The notes: generated by a model not told the origin, from the sequence alone. Shown: positions 47,078 to 59,735, counted from the first letter of the stretch. The stretch is 64,000 bases of DNA from Fagopyrum homotropicum (GCA_033239125.1 BSWB01000005.1:116870494-116934493), one strand, 5' to 3'. Numbers and translations: made by a program.

Positions 47078-49060
47078 TTTGATAGCATGTTTTCATGCTA
47101 TTCTTTTAGAAGTGTTTTTATGTGTTTTTTTTCTTAGTTTTGTATGGAATAGACATCTACATCTTAGCTTATACCTTAAATGTCAAAGAATGTCTACTAC
47201 TGTTGTGCTTTATGTTTATAGGTGGTTTATGTCTCAAATAGAGCATAAATGAACGTCCTAAGCAATTCCAAGGAACACTCACCAAGCCATCATCATCATC
47301 AAAAAGGAGGAAAGGAACCAAGCATCACCCTTTACAAGAAGCCAAAGGATCAAGAAAATCCTAATTAAGGAGCCTTGAGTGAAGCTTCAATCGAGGTAAG
47401 AAGAAGTGCAAACCCGGAGTAGGAGGAATTTTGAGTACAATTGTCAACTAAGGTCAAGTGAAACTACAAAACTTGGAGTAAGAAGCAAGATTACTCGACC
47501 TAAGAAGAAAAAATAGCAACGTAGCTGGAGTGAGAATCAAGCTTAGTGTATCCAGTTCACTTGGAGTAAGAAGCATTTCTTCACAAGAATTCGGCATACC
47601 TTGAGTGGAATGCCATCACTCGAGGTAAGAAGACTCAAAAACCCGGACTAAGAAGAAACCTCACTCGAGCAACGTGTTCTTGTGTAAGTCGGTGGAAACA
47701 CTCAACCTTGGGGAGATAACCCACTCGACCTAAGGCAAACAAATCACTCGAGGTAGCCGTCCGGTGTGGACCATTTGCCTAACTAACTCCATGCAACATG
47801 GGTGAAGATTCCTTTTAAAGAGGGCCACGATTTTAAGGTTATATATATTGCTCTTGGCTTATTGGAGATGGGAACCAAGCCAGGTACCAACTCATTCTAA
47901 AATAATTCTCATAGTTTAGTATCAGAAACTCTCTTTTTTTAAGGAGTTTTAGCCGATTAGATTGAAGAAATTGAAGAAGTTCTTGGTGTTCATATTTTCT
48001 CATCCTAGATCTTATTTCGGCTATAACTTTGGATTGGTAAGTCTGATTTACTTCATTCTTTTTCCTACGTTTATTACTTGAAGTATAGTTTGCAACCATG
48101 TCTCTTATTCTTAATATGCCAAAATTTTCTATATAGTGTTAGTAGTCCTCTTGATTGGTTTTTGGGGTAAAAACCTCAAATCATGCTAGGTTAGTGTATG
48201 CTATGTTGTGTTCATGATTTGTTGGAGAATCAAATGCATGTTTAGTAGCATATAGGAGGACTTGAATTCGTCTATGATTCATTCATGTTTGGACTTATTT
48301 TGAATGCCAGACTTAAGATAGTTTAGATTGGTCACATGGCACATTGTATATTTTTAAACATGAATGGGTGATATATGAATCAATCATATAAGTTGAGGCC
48401 GATAAGTAATACAAGGATGATTGAGCAATATTGTGATGCTTATATTGCTCGAGTATTGTTGGCTAAGGCCAAAAGGATGGCTAATATACATGTGAAATGA
48501 ATGTCCAAACTATGGTTATGCTAGATGGTGCAAGCAAATAGCAAACACCATGTGGTGCTTGCATTGTCAAATACAATCATAAGTTGTCATTAATCTTGAA
48601 CAATTTGTGTGTAATAACAAACACCATGTGATACTCACTAGTTGAAACAAGTCAAATACCTTGACAAAGCACACCTTATAACAAGCTACCTTAGTATTTG
48701 TGCCTTAATACTTTCCTCATTGATTGAACACAACATGATTGCATTGAGGATACTTCTAGCTATAGTTTGGTGGTGGAATAGCCTTAAACATAATATTTTC
48801 CTCATATTGATACTTGATCCTGTTACTTAAAAATTATTACCCCAAACCCAAGCATTTTATCACTTGATCACCCCTTTTTGTTGGATTTTACACATTCAAA
48901 CATTTTTAGTGAACTTGAGGCAGTAGTCGAGATATACTTAGTCTTTGGGATTAGACCTTGATATTATAACATATACTTACATTGACACGGCCGTGCACTT
49001 GCGGTAATATGTGGTTATAAGGTAGTGCCCCTACCTATTATCATATTCAAATTAAGAGCT
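47078..49060. repeat. Probable decayed Athila/Tat-type LTR
   Basis: Begins TGATAGCATGTTTTCATG (an Athila-like LTR start also seen truncated at 41981), contains repeated CTTGGAGTAAGAAG/ACTCGAGGTAAGAAG phrases (47390-47760), a TATA-like TTATATATATTGC at 47840, and ends near CACGGCCGTGCACTTGCGG, reminiscent of gypsy LTR 3' ends. No primer site or coding region follows. The assignment is tentative. Confidence 0.4.
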
Positions 49061-50417
49061 TTTAAGGATTACATTGTATTATTCACTTCCATTTAATACA
49101 TCTATCATTAACATAGTTACGGTAATTACAAAAATATTACAATAACGAGTAATACATTAGATGGAAACAAGGGTCGATTGTGTACCTCAAGGCTTAAGCA
49201 CTTCAATAAAAACAAGGGTACGGTCGATTGTGTAAACCTATGATGCATGAGCGCGGATAAGGGATACGGACATGAAAGCGACAATCTTCAAAAGCATATG
49301 AAACGGAAACACGGCGAAGAAAACAAATAATATATCATTTTAAATCTATTAAATGTAGAATTCATATATTATAATGAGATACATATATATGAAAAACTGA
49401 ATAATATATGAGTAGAAACATTTACATGACAACAAAATAATCGAAACGATACTTACAAACGAATATTTTCAGTCTTACAAAATATAGAAATAAACATATT
49501 TAGTCTTACAATCTTAAATAAACATACTTAGTTTCAAAATTGAAGAACTAAACATCCATTTTGCAAATCAACAACAACTGGACAACATAATCAACAAAGA
49601 ATACAAGAAATTTGTAAATTAGAATAAGTGAAAGAAATGAAATAACACACTCAATATTCAACAAAGAAAGATTACACGTAAATTAATAATCAAAGGTTCA
49701 AAATCAATTGAATGAATGAAAATGGAGAGAAGAGTCGGTCAGTGGAGCAACAACAATTCAACATTAAAACCTAAGAAGAAGATCGGTGTCTTGCTTCCGG
49801 CAATCACAATCTCGCAGGTGATCATGTGGGCCTAAGTCTAGTCAGAAAAAAAATGGGAGAGAAGAGAAATATTACGGTAAATTAGTTTTTTTTTAATTTT
49901 TAATTTTTAATTTTAAAATAGGGGTACTTTTGTTGAATGTGTCTTGACCGGACACAATCCGTGTCCTTGTTGTGTCGAGGTAGAACCTTGTTTTGACTTT
50001 TGTCGGACCATATTTGATCGTGTTCAAACTGTGTCCTAGAACATAAGACACTCCGTCTTCTAGAAATGCCCTTTCATCGTATCCATAAATTAAATCAGCC
50101 AAATGACAATAAGTTTGATTCACCTTTGAAACTACACGTGATATATACTTGCATTTGCTAAGCTTAAGGCGTGTTTGCTGCAGAGCTACTGAGGCAGTGT
50201 GTTAGAGGTAGGAAAAAATAAAGAAAAATATATATTTAAAATATTCATTGAAATTGAAGGGAGGAAAATTTCTACTCTATATCGATGATTTCGTTGATCA
50301 AATCTTCTATTTGGCTGGGTTTTGCATGGATGTGAATTCTGATGTACGTACACAGATCGAAATCCAAAGTAGCTATGGTGTCCAAGCTAACACTAAAAAC
50401 CCTAAGTGGATTGGAGT
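49061..50417. other. Intergenic DNA
   Basis: AT-rich. 49180-49250 has two GGTCGATTGTGTA phrases, and 49940-50045 has repeated GTGTC words (GTGTCTTGACC, CCGTGTCCTTG, CTGTGTCCTAG) suggesting another worn repeat. No gene was found. The 3' UTR of the glycosyltransferase gene probably occupies the last few hundred bases. Confidence 0.4.
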
Positions 50418-52768
50418 TCAACTCCATTTTGCCTCTATGACTTCATCTTGTCTACAAGGACCTACATCAATCGCCATGGTGTCCTCCTTGCTTGAAGGCA
50501 AAACCCTACAACAATTTCTTCTTGGAGCCTGCATTTCCAAGAACAAAACAACCACATCAGGTGAGTTGGTTAATTAGGCATTTTTTGTGTAATGTAGGGT
50601 TAACTAGACTCTTGTGTTTATTAGGAAGAAAAATAAACTCTTCTGGTTAATTAGAACTTATTAGGCCAATCTTCTCACCACATTTAGACATTTCAAATGA
50701 GAGGTAGACGGGTACATGCATACGTACCTTATCCCACAAATGCGGATCGGGTTTCTTGTAGACGTCGACCTTAAGAATCCTCCGAGGATCCTCCAGCTCC
50801 CACCAGCACCATGGCTGGGATACATTGTGTAGGACATAGCGGCTTAGGGTAGTACTTGTTCTAGGGTTGAACTTAACATTGGACAAATAATGCACGTAGG
50901 GTTTCTGACAAGGGTGCCGTACAAAAGGTCTAGTGTTAAATGTGAATGCAGTTTCATCATCTTTACCAAACCAGTTGGAAAAGGTCCTAGCCGGCTTCTC
51001 GATCTCGGACGGGAGGAGGATGCCTCGGAATATCTGCACTGCGTACCCCCAAGACACTGTCACCGTCCAGTTTCTCGAGGTGTCGTAGCAAATGGATAGT
51101 TGCATGAGAGCCGCTTGGTCTAGGCTCGCGGGTTTTGCAAGCTTCTTTAAGGATCCTTGTTGTGTGCTTGTCGGGAAGATCGGCTCAACGAGGTCTAGAT
51201 GGTGCAGGGAGACCAGCGGCGCCACCGGGTGTGCCGTCAGGAAACCAAATAGATTTCCCGTCACGTCTAACTGCATGCATGGAGAAGCAAATACGTACAA
51301 GTCATTGAAAAATAGGTGAAATAAATATTTAAACATTAATTAAAATAATAAGTATATTATCTATATATTTTAGATTATCTTATATTTTATTTTATATCCA
51401 CTATTATTATTATTATTATTATTATATTTTATTATATTTTATTTTATTTACTTGTAATTTTATATCCCATCCTCTAAATCTACATACTTACCTGTTTTTA
51501 AATCTACATTACCATTTACTGGGGGTCTTATCTCATCGATACTGGTGGTCATATCGGTCACCGCTCATTGATGAAATGGTTTGATGAAAGTGTTTTCCTT
51601 ACTCATTGTTAATCGTTCAGTCTTTGGTGTTCGTTTTTTAGTACAAAGATATGTAAAATAAATATTTGAATATTTTACTTAAAAATAATAAACATACTAC
51701 TATATATTTTAGGTTAGTTTATATTTTATTATACTCATTATCTTTATGATACTATTTTAATTTTATTATAATTATATAAAAAATATCGTTAATATATTGG
51801 GATTCTAGCTACCTTCACCATTTATGTGGTTTTCTCCCATAAATCTATCACAAGTGAACAAATGCTATGTATTTCGGACTGCCCAAGCAAATTTACTCTG
51901 AAAATCTGAAGGTTAGTAATAAATTTGTGCTTATATTGATACTTGATAGTAATGAGGGAGGGAGGGATTTATAACGAACCTGGTGGAAACCCGGTTCCTT
52001 GGTGAGAGGCACACCGAGCTCCGTCAAACAGGCATGAATCCGATCATCGGAGCCGTATAATCCAGCATACTTGAGGATGCAGCGATCCTGCATTCTGGCA
52101 AGCTCTAGAGCCAAGGGGTAACTGATAGCAAAGCCACCACCGCCAAATGCCATACCGGAGGAGAAATGAATGTTTTGAATATGGGTCTCGGAGTTTGAGC
52201 CGATGTAATACATCTGGGTATGATCGTACTTTTGCAAAACCCGAACTAAATTATCCGGGAAAAAGACGGTGTCGTCATCACCCATGACGAACCACCTGAC
52301 GTCATGGAGGCCCATCCGGGCCATCTCGGAGACAATCCGGGTCATCCTCAAGCCGGAGCGAGTGCCCCACTTGTTTTTATAATCAAAGCCGGAAGTGTCC
52401 TCGGAGACCTTCAAAACCGGAGCACCGGATTTGTTGCGGCGGTGCAGGGCGGTGGGTTCGTTGTCGAGCCAAACAAAGCCGCGGGTGCGGTGTGGGCGCC
52501 ACCAGAAGTTGACGTAGGGTTTTCTCCGGTGCCATTGCTCCGTACAAGAGCCGATGCCGAAAACGATGTGTTTAAGGGAAGTGGGTTGAGGTGCCGTTTG
52601 GTTGGAGTTTGAGTTTGAGTTTGGGGTTTTCCATGGAAATGGGTAGATGTGGATGAGGGAGAGTGGGCCGTTGATGAGGAGCGTTAGCGAGTCGGAGATG
52701 AAGAGGACGGAAACGATGAGGAGGAGGGAGAGAGTGACGAGGTGGATGGTTTTCTGCTTCTTCGCCAT
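50418..52768 (-). CDS. DUF604 / GT31 fringe-like glycosyltransferase
   Basis: Minus-strand exons 52768-51980, 51270-50728 and 50528-50418 join in phase to 480 residues plus stop. MAKKQKTIHLVTLSLLLIVS begins a short cytosolic tail and one hydrophobic segment (about residues 9-35), a type II Golgi signal anchor. The fringe-like domain has SLKHIVFGIGSC, the metal-binding acidic motif WFVMGDDDTVFF, GGGGFAISYPLA and GSDDRIHACLTELGV; the DUF604 half has FHQLDVTGNLFGFLTAHP, SICYDTSRNWTVTVSWGYAV, NTRPFVRHPCQKP and KKPDPHLWDK. The last exon, APRRNCCRVL to VIEAKWS, restores the family's RRNCC ending; without it the protein would run into the intron. The substrate is unknown; family members are predicted Golgi glycosyltransferases of GT31. 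All splice sites are GT-AG. I see nothing inactivating. Confidence 0.93.
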
Positions 52769-53264
52769 GGCTGCTCTTCTCTTCTTCTCTACGGAGTTTT
52801 GTTATTTGTTACATAGGAGGATTCGAACTAACAAGATTTACTCGAGAGAATAATGGAAATGAAAATTTGGTAGATTTGATAATGGTTTTTCCTCTTCTCA
52901 CCTCACTTTCTTGATGAATTACGAAATGAGCCCTCAATTTGACCAAAGTTAACAACATACTCACCACAGCATTTGTAGCTTTCATTTCGGACATTTTGTC
53001 AGTTGGCTTTACAAAATTGTGAATTTTGGTGAATGCCTGTGTTGTAGAGTGGGTTTTGTAGTTAACCCAATTACGGCTATATTAACTTTTAAAGACCAAT
53101 CATATGATTATATATATTGGGCATTAAGGCAAGAGGATAGATCGAGACCGGATCAAAGTTAAGAAAACTTATTTCTTATGGGGGGAATTTTGAAAGTTAA
53201 TAAGAGTATTTGGTAGGTTGAGATTTCCGTGGAGATTAGACTTTCACTGGATTACTTAGTTTAA
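52769..53264. other. Upstream region of the glycosyltransferase gene
   Basis: CT-rich (on the minus strand) leader-like DNA just upstream of the ATG, then AT-rich sequence with TATATATA near 53110. No other gene was seen. Confidence 0.4.
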
Positions 53265-53665
53265 TATTCGTATTTTGTATGAGTTGTTTTTAAATCCATA
53301 TACATAAAGAGTCGCCATAACGAAGACGTAGCAATCTTATAACGAAGACGTAGCGATCTTATAGTTTTTCTCGCAGTTTATTATTAATTTTATAATTGAG
53401 CCATCAATCTTTTTTACGAAACAATTACTTTATAAACGATTTGATCCATCTTTTATCCTATTCCATATTGATTTGTGATAGTTTGAGAACTCGTGTAAAT
53501 AGAAATAAAAGTTTTAAATATTAAACAAATTATATAATTCTCGATCATTGATCTTACTTGGCATGTAGATCATTGACCTATTAGCTTGTGGATTGTGGAT
53601 CGTTGAACTACTTACGTGTACGTGGAACGTTGATGTATTGGCATGTGTCTCCTTAATGTAACAAA
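53265..53665 (+). repeat. Direct repeat, left copy (pairs with 59388-59735)
   Basis: Shares TTTTGTATGAG, TTGAGCCATCAAT, GATTTGATCCATCTTTTA, GAGAACTCGT and ATATTAAACAAATTATA in the same order with 59388-59735. An extra internal duplication of TATAACGAAGACGTAGC is seen at 53320-53350. Identity is around 80% by eye. Nature unknown. Confidence 0.75.
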
Positions 53666-53984
53666 AACCACCAATCAACTAATGGCAAGTGTACACTAGG
53701 TAAATTGATTAAGTTACACCTTTAAATTAGTCAATTTAAAGTTTGGTTTTATTTCCAACATAAATTTATCATCTCAAAAGTTTAGGTGGAAGTAGATGCA
53801 AAAACAAACAGAATCACATTCACTTGATAAATGCGTTCATTCAAGCTTTACAAAATAGCTTAAAATTATATTGGTCATCTTGTACTTGTAAGTGTATGTT
53901 CTTAGAGACCCTTATCCTGTAATATTTTTTTTTTGGTGGGAAGGAGAGTCAGTGGTATCCGGAGCTTCTTATTAATAAAAAAGG

Positions 53985-56900
53985 CTAAGTAGTAATCACT
54001 CGGGGGATAGCCTGACCCATTACATCGCAATGTAAAAGATCCACTACACCCTCAGGAGGGTCAAGCAATACACTCAAGCCAATAGGAAAATTAAAAGCAA
54101 TACTAGCTAGATAGTCCGCAATAGAGTTCGCCTCACGGTAGGCATGACGGTACTGGATGATCCAATCCTTTTTTATAAAGTCATGGCATTTGCTAACCAG
54201 ACTAGCGAGTGGATGACAACGCGAGATCGTCTTATCCAATAAGGTGATTGCCAACTGCGAGTCAGTTTCCACAATCACTTTTCGGTAACCGCACTCCCAT
54301 GCGAGCTTTAGACCGTGGTAAATACCCCACACCTCGACCATTGGTACAGTGCATATACCTAGGTTAACCACGAACCCTCGTTGCCATTCACCCACATTGT
54401 TCCTAATAATACCCGCTGCGGTAGCATGACCATCTTTTCTAACAGAACCATCGGAGTTGATCTTCATCGCATCCATCGGGGGAGGGTCCCATTTGATCTT
54501 CTCAATGCTTCTACTAGGTTGTATGTTGCGGTTGGTCTTCAACTTCCAAGCTTTCACGTACTCCATAGCTTTCTCGATGATGAAACTATGACCGTCTTCT
54601 CTAACCGGTTCAGATTTAAAGACTTTCTCGTTTCTCCATTTCCAAAGCCACCAAATACCTACAGCAAATATCGAGCTCCACCTACAATCATATTTAAAAA
54701 GCAAGGATGAAGTGATATTACCTCGAAGCCATACGGCGAAGGGAAGATCAGAAAAGCCATCTATGCGGTGTTGTGCTTGTAGTTTACGCCACAACCGAGC
54801 ACTGTGTTCACATCTTCTGAAAAGGTGATCCAAGGTCTCGGCCTGGGTTGTGCAGAAGGGACAATTTCCATCTCTGGATAGGTTGCGTATTCTCCGGTCT
54901 TCATTCCCCAACACGCCTCCTCTCAAAACTTTCCACATAAAGGTCCGAAATCTCTCTTGGACTTGTAACTGCCATATTTGTTTGTATATAACCGTATCAA
55001 TCTCTTGTATGTTATTCTCTCCTCTGAGCATGCTATAAGCCGAAGTTACAGTGTAATTTTCGTCCCTACTGTAAGCCTTGCTCAGTTCATCACTCCTGTA
55101 GTCGTGGTCTTCTTCCTCACTGTCTAGAGTCTGTAAAGCGCTTGGGGCAATAGTGGCTAGCTTGAGAAGAATGTGTGCCGGCAGCAGATTGGTTAGTAAA
55201 TTCCATCTCCATCCTTCTCCTTGGACCCAAAATTCATTCACCCTACGTCCTCGCAGATCCTCGTCAAACGGTTGCAAAGACATCTCCACTAGAGGTTTGT
55301 CCCCTATCCAAATATCCTCCAAAAAAGCAATGAGATTCCCATCACCTAGGTTCCACTTGTGTCCCGGATACACAACCTCCCTTATGCCTCTCTTGATACT
55401 AGTCCAAACATGGGAGGGTGTTGCATGTGAACTCCCATTGGCTCTAACGTATTTACCTTTGAGGGTTTTCGCCCACAAGCTATTGTCATCTTTGAGGAAG
55501 CGCCATCCTAGCTTTCCTACCAACGCTAAATTTAACTCCTGCATGGATTTGAGACCTAGCCCGCCACAACTTTTAGGCATACACAACTTAGGCCAAGCTA
55601 CGGTGTGCATTTTGCTTCTCCCTTCACTATGTCCCCAAACAAAGGCTCTACAAATTTTATCCACCTCATCACAAATGCTCTTGGGTAGAATCATAGATGA
55701 CATGGAATAGATGGGTAGGGAGGTAAGCACAGATTTAGTAAGAGTTACTCTACCTGCAAAACTGAGAGTTCTACCCTTCCACCCACTAAGCTTGCCGTTG
55801 ATCTTATCCAAGAGCCCGGAGAACGTGCTTCTATTCACTCTTCCCTGAAGAAGAGGCATTCCAAGATAGTTCCCTAGATTCTTCGTTACTTCAATACCGC
55901 TCATAGTCTGTAAGCGGTCTTGTACCTCCCTATTGACATTGGATGACACGTATATCCTGGATTTATGCGTGCTCACTTTGAGTCCAGAAGCTTTACAAAA
56001 AATATCAAGACATTTCAACACAACCTTCATTTGATCCGTGGAGGCTTCAACAAAGAGAGTGAGGTCATCCGCAAAGAAAAGATGAGAGAGTTTAGGTCCC
56101 TCCCTTGATAGGCGAATAGGTTTCCAATGTCCTTGATCAAATGCTTCAAGAATAAGATGACTAAGCCTCTCTACACACAACACAAATAGATAAGGTGAAA
56201 TTGGATCTCCTTGCCGTAATCCTCTCTCCGGAATAAACTGTCTTGTAAGTTCCCCGTTCCATATCACTTGCATCCGGACTGTGGAGATGCACTCCTTGAT
56301 CATCCTACCCCACTCACTAGGAACCCCAACAAGTTCTAAGGTTTCAGTAATAAAATCCCACCTAATCCTATCGTAGGCTTTCTCAAGGTCAAGCTTTAGG
56401 ATCATCCACTTCCTTCCAGTTCTCTTCTTCCTTATAGAGTGAACCACCTCCTGCATAAGAACAATATTGTCTTGTATGTACCTACCCGGAATGAAACTTC
56501 CTTGAGTGGGTCCTACAAGATAATTGATCACCCCTTGGAGGCGTTGCACCAACACTTTGGTAATGGTCTTGTACAAAACATTACATAGCACTATAGGTCT
56601 AAATTGGCTTATGAGATCCGGAGTACCAACCTTAGCAATCAGACAGAGAAGAGTATCATTGAAACCATCCGGGAGTTTTTGAGTTTCAAAAAACTTACCC
56701 ACTTCGCTCATGACCGATCCTCCGACTATGCTCCAACACTTCTGATAGAAAACCGGTTGAAAGCCGTCTACTCCCGGTGCTTTGAAGGATCCCATAGCTT
56801 TGATGGTCTTCCAAACCTCCTCGCCTTTAACATCCTTTGTCATCTTTGCCTTATCCGTGTCCTTAATCAGCGGGAAACCATTAATAATAGGGTCACTCAT

Positions 56901-57008
56901 CCGAGGGGGATCTATATCTGAGGCACTATAAATCTGGGTAAAATAGTCAACCACTAATTGTTCCAAGCGTAGCGCATCATCCACCCAAACTCCTTCAACA
57001 TTCATCAA
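53985..57008 (-). pseudogene. LINE ORF2, reverse transcriptase-RNase H part
   Basis: 1007 open codons. RT motifs: LIAKVGTPDLISQFRPIVLC, MILKLDLEKAYDRIRWDF, RGLRQGDPISPYLFVLCVE and the catalytic SHLFFADDLTLF. Then a zinc-binding-type region (GNCPFCTTQAETLDHLFRRC) and an RNase H domain with KINSDGSV, VEVWGIYHGL, VIVETDSQLA and YREANSIADYLA (D-E-D-D residues present). Upstream in the same frame are two TAG codons (57216-57218 and 57126-57128) between the endonuclease and RT, so the polyprotein is broken although each domain looks intact. Confidence 0.92.
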
Positions 57009-57226
57009 ACCATCAACCCTGTTACTCCTTCTTCTTATAATAGTTGAAGTATGGTAGAACGACGTATTTCTGTCACCAAAGGATAACCATTGCTCTCTTG
57101 ATTTTTCAAACCAAATGATCTCCTCCTACTCAAGTATTCTATCTAGTTCGGCTTTTAGCACCACCTCCTGATCCCTCAAACTCTGAGCCGTTAAGCTATT
57201 GCTCACTGTCGCACTCTAAATATCAA

Positions 57227-58168
57227 TCAACTCCTTGGAGATAGCTTTTTTCCTGTAAAAATATCTCCAAAAACCCGACGATTCCATAATATAAGCCAAC
57301 TTTTAAGAATAGGGAGAGGAATACCTGATTCCGCGTGCAAATCCCAACATCTCCTCACCATGGGAAAGAAGTCTTCATGAGTCATCCATACAGCTTGAAA
57401 TCGGAACGGCCTCTTATTCGGTCTATTGCTAGCTTGGGGTTGAAGTCTGAGGAGAATAGGTGCATGATCTGACGAGAATCTCTCTAGGTGGCGAACCGAA
57501 GCATCCGGCCAAAGTAACCGCCCATCCTGGTTAGTGAGAACCCTATCCAGCCTTTTTTGAACTCCCCGGTTTCTAGTTTTGCTATCATCCCAAGTAAATT
57601 CAGATCCAGAAAAGCCAAGGTCTAGAAGCCCATAATTGTGCACCAGATCACTGAAAATACCCGAGTCTTTATGTAGCCCACCAGATCCTCCTCTCCTCTC
57701 ATATTCAAAGAGGATACAATTGAAATCCCCCCCGACCATATATGGCTTTGAGATGCCAGCCATTTCTCTATCCAACGCTTCCCAAAAGGGAACCCTTCTG
57801 ATGTTGGTAGGGGGAGCGTAAACTACAATAAGGTGGAGAGGCTTACCCGCTCTTACAGTACGAGCATGGATGAAATAATCGCAGGAATTGACAATAGTGA
57901 GTTGGATAGAAGTATCGTTCCAAAGGAGCCACACACCACCCTCGAAACCATTAGCTTCGACTCTGAAACATCCTCCATACCTTAAGCGATCACACACCTT
58001 TTGAGCTCGGTCCCCCGAAATACGAGGTTCGAAGATAACTAAGACATCTACTTTGTGAGAATTACACAAGTATTTAATAGTTCGCCGGAAACTGCTCTTA
58101 GCGGCTCCGTGCACATTCCAAAGAAGACAATTCATGATAAACCGTAAATGGGTGATGCTACACACCAA
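57227..58168 (-). pseudogene. LINE ORF2, AP-endonuclease part
   Basis: Open endonuclease/exonuclease/phosphatase domain starting at MNCLLWNVHGAA, with catalytic features VIFEPRIS, VGGDFNCIL and FSSDHAPILL; this domain nicks the target DNA for target-primed reverse transcription. Its reading frame leaves the RT frame at an A6 run near 57248, a single-base length change that could be a mutation or a sequencing slip. Confidence 0.9.
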
Positions 58169-59200
58169 AGCAAACCATTAGAGAAAATCACTGATACCTC
58201 TCCAGTGGGGGTACCTCCGCTCGGTACCTCGATCTGATCCTCCCCTTCGCATTCCATGGCTGTTTCATCCATGTTTACTGGGTTACTTTCAACAGTAAGC
58301 ACCCTCCTTGATTTTATCATAGACGTACTTCCGGCACTACACTCTAGCTCATGTGTCGCCTTGTCTCCCATCTCCCTTTGCTCCTCGGAGTCATATTCTT
58401 GTTGCCTGTTTTGTGGTGTAGTGGTAGGAGCGTTTCTTTCTTCATTTGAATGTGATGTTTCTTCTATATTGTCCATGCTTTTTTGCGTTCCCATACCATT
58501 TTCTCTCCCCCTCGTTTTGTCAATGTCGTCCTTATGCATCTCTTTCTCAATGGCTCTCTTCTTCTCCTCAGAAAATTCTCTATCTTCATTGTTATGGTTG
58601 TTAATCATGGAATTATTCTCATTTTCTGATCTTTGACGCTTCAAGGTGTTTTCTTTACTGTTTATCTCGACAACCAGCTTCGCTTTTCTGGAAGATTTCC
58701 TCCTCTCGTTGCGGATTTTGTGACGCTTCTTTTTCTTTTCAATCTCTACTGCTTCCTTTGTGATAGCTTTTGCCTCAAAAATAACTTCTGAACTTCTGCC
58801 ATCATAGTCTTCAACTTTGTATCTTCTCACTTTTGTTGCTTGCCTTCCCAGTAGCTATTTCTTTCCACGATGGCGGTGTAGCTTGTGTTTCTCCTTTGCT
58901 ACTGCATTCACTACCCATTGTAAATACAAGATTCAGATCATTCGGGATCCCTGACGGTGGTGGATTTGCAGTCTGTATTGTACCTTTTTGAACATTCATC
59001 AGCGTTGGATCTCCTTCAGTTCCCACCATATCTTTCTCCTCAGGTCTTCCCTTCTGAGTATTGTTCTCTTCATGACTCTCAATCTCTTGTTCCACCTCCA
59101 TATTCATATCTTCAGAAGCCTTGTTAACAATTTCCTCAGGACTAGATTCAGTAGCCGGAAACGAGACTTCAGCCTCCATCTCCAGCCGGCGTAAACGCAC
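58132..59200 (-). pseudogene. LINE ORF1 (two overlapping frames)
   Basis: 59200-58811 (MRLRRLEMEAEVSFPATE onward, acidic) and 58830-58132 (Lys/Glu-rich, EIEKKKKRHKIRNERRKSSR) overlap by 20 bp in different frames, as expected after one frameshift in a single ORF of about 350 codons. Plant L1 ORF1 proteins usually carry a DUF4283 domain and a CCHC knuckle; neither was seen. The TPPSWKEIATGK phrase normally precedes DUF4283, so that domain may have been deleted. Confidence 0.75.
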
Positions 59201-59387
59201 TGTTCCGGGACTGTATACAAACCTAACCTTTTCGCCGTTAGGTTAACCTAGTTCAAATTGCTTTTCTTTTGTTTTGTGAAGAACAAAAAGATAGACAAGA
59301 GTTTGGATCATCTTATCCTGCAATATTTTAAAACTACCTAAATATGGAGAAGAGTGAATGAATAGTAATTTTGTATGAGCTACTATT

Positions 59388-59735
59388 TTGTATGAGCTGT
59401 TTTTAAATCTATATACATAAATAGTCGACATAATAAAGACGTAAGGCCTCATGGTTTTTCTTGTAATTTATTTTTATTAATTTTATACTTGAGCCATCAA
59501 TTTTTTTTATGAAACCACAATTAAGATTTGATCCATCTTTTAACCGCTCTCATATTGGTTTATGATATTTTGAGAACTCGTATAAATAGAAATAGACGTT
59601 TTGAATATTAAACAAATTATAAAATTCTCGTTTGATTTGACATGTCGATCATTCACCTATTGACATTTGGGTCGTTGATGTACTAACATGTTTGTGGGTC
59701 GTTGATCTACTGACACATTTCTCCTTACAATAACA
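59388..59735 (+). repeat. Direct repeat, right copy (pairs with 53265-53665)
   Basis: Starts TTTTGTATGAGCTGTTTTTA and ends near CATTTCTCCTTACAATAACA; collinear with the left copy. The LINE and its TSD lie between the two copies. Confidence 0.75.

Larger units (their letters stand above)
42071..47180 (+). repeat. Copy B: tandem duplicate of the gag relic, with a CACTA insertion
   Basis: Starting at CCTTAAACAAGGTTTAATGA, copy B repeats about 1.35 kb of copy A (21304-21546, 25331-25383, 27214-27376, 41210-42070) but has none of its three LTR-element insertions. It instead has a CACTA at 42867-46600. Both copies end at CTTAGCTTATACCTTAAA, and CCTTAAA is shared at the junction. Confidence 0.85.
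53926..59310 (-). mobile_element. Full-length L1-type LINE (non-LTR retrotransposon)
   Basis: Oriented on the minus strand: 5' end at 59310, ORF1, ORF2 (endonuclease, reverse transcriptase, RNase H), then a poly(A) tail (T run at 53926-53935 on the plus strand). Flanked by CTTATCCTGTAATAT (53911-53925) and CTTATCCTGCAATAT (59311-59325), a 15-bp target duplication with one difference. Length about 5.4 kb. Only a few lesions interrupt the ORFs, so the insertion is fairly young. Confidence 0.92.

Noticed and set aside
50248..50577. 109-codon plus-strand ORF starting MKLKGGKFLLYIDD
   Set aside because: It lies opposite the last coding exon of the GT31 gene; the minus strand has the conserved APRRNCC exon with proper splice sites, so the plus ORF is a shadow.
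55153..55710. 185-codon plus-strand ORF
   Set aside because: Antisense to the LINE reverse transcriptase, whose motifs are clear on the minus strand.
58256..58636. 126-codon plus-strand ORF rich in Ser/Leu/Cys, membrane-like
   Set aside because: Antisense of the Lys/Glu-rich LINE ORF1; hydrophobicity is the expected mirror of that codon use.
53265..59735. Interpretation of the flanking direct repeats as LTRs of the element containing RT
   Set aside because: The RT is LINE-type with its own TSD and poly(A) inside the repeats, so the repeats do not belong to it.
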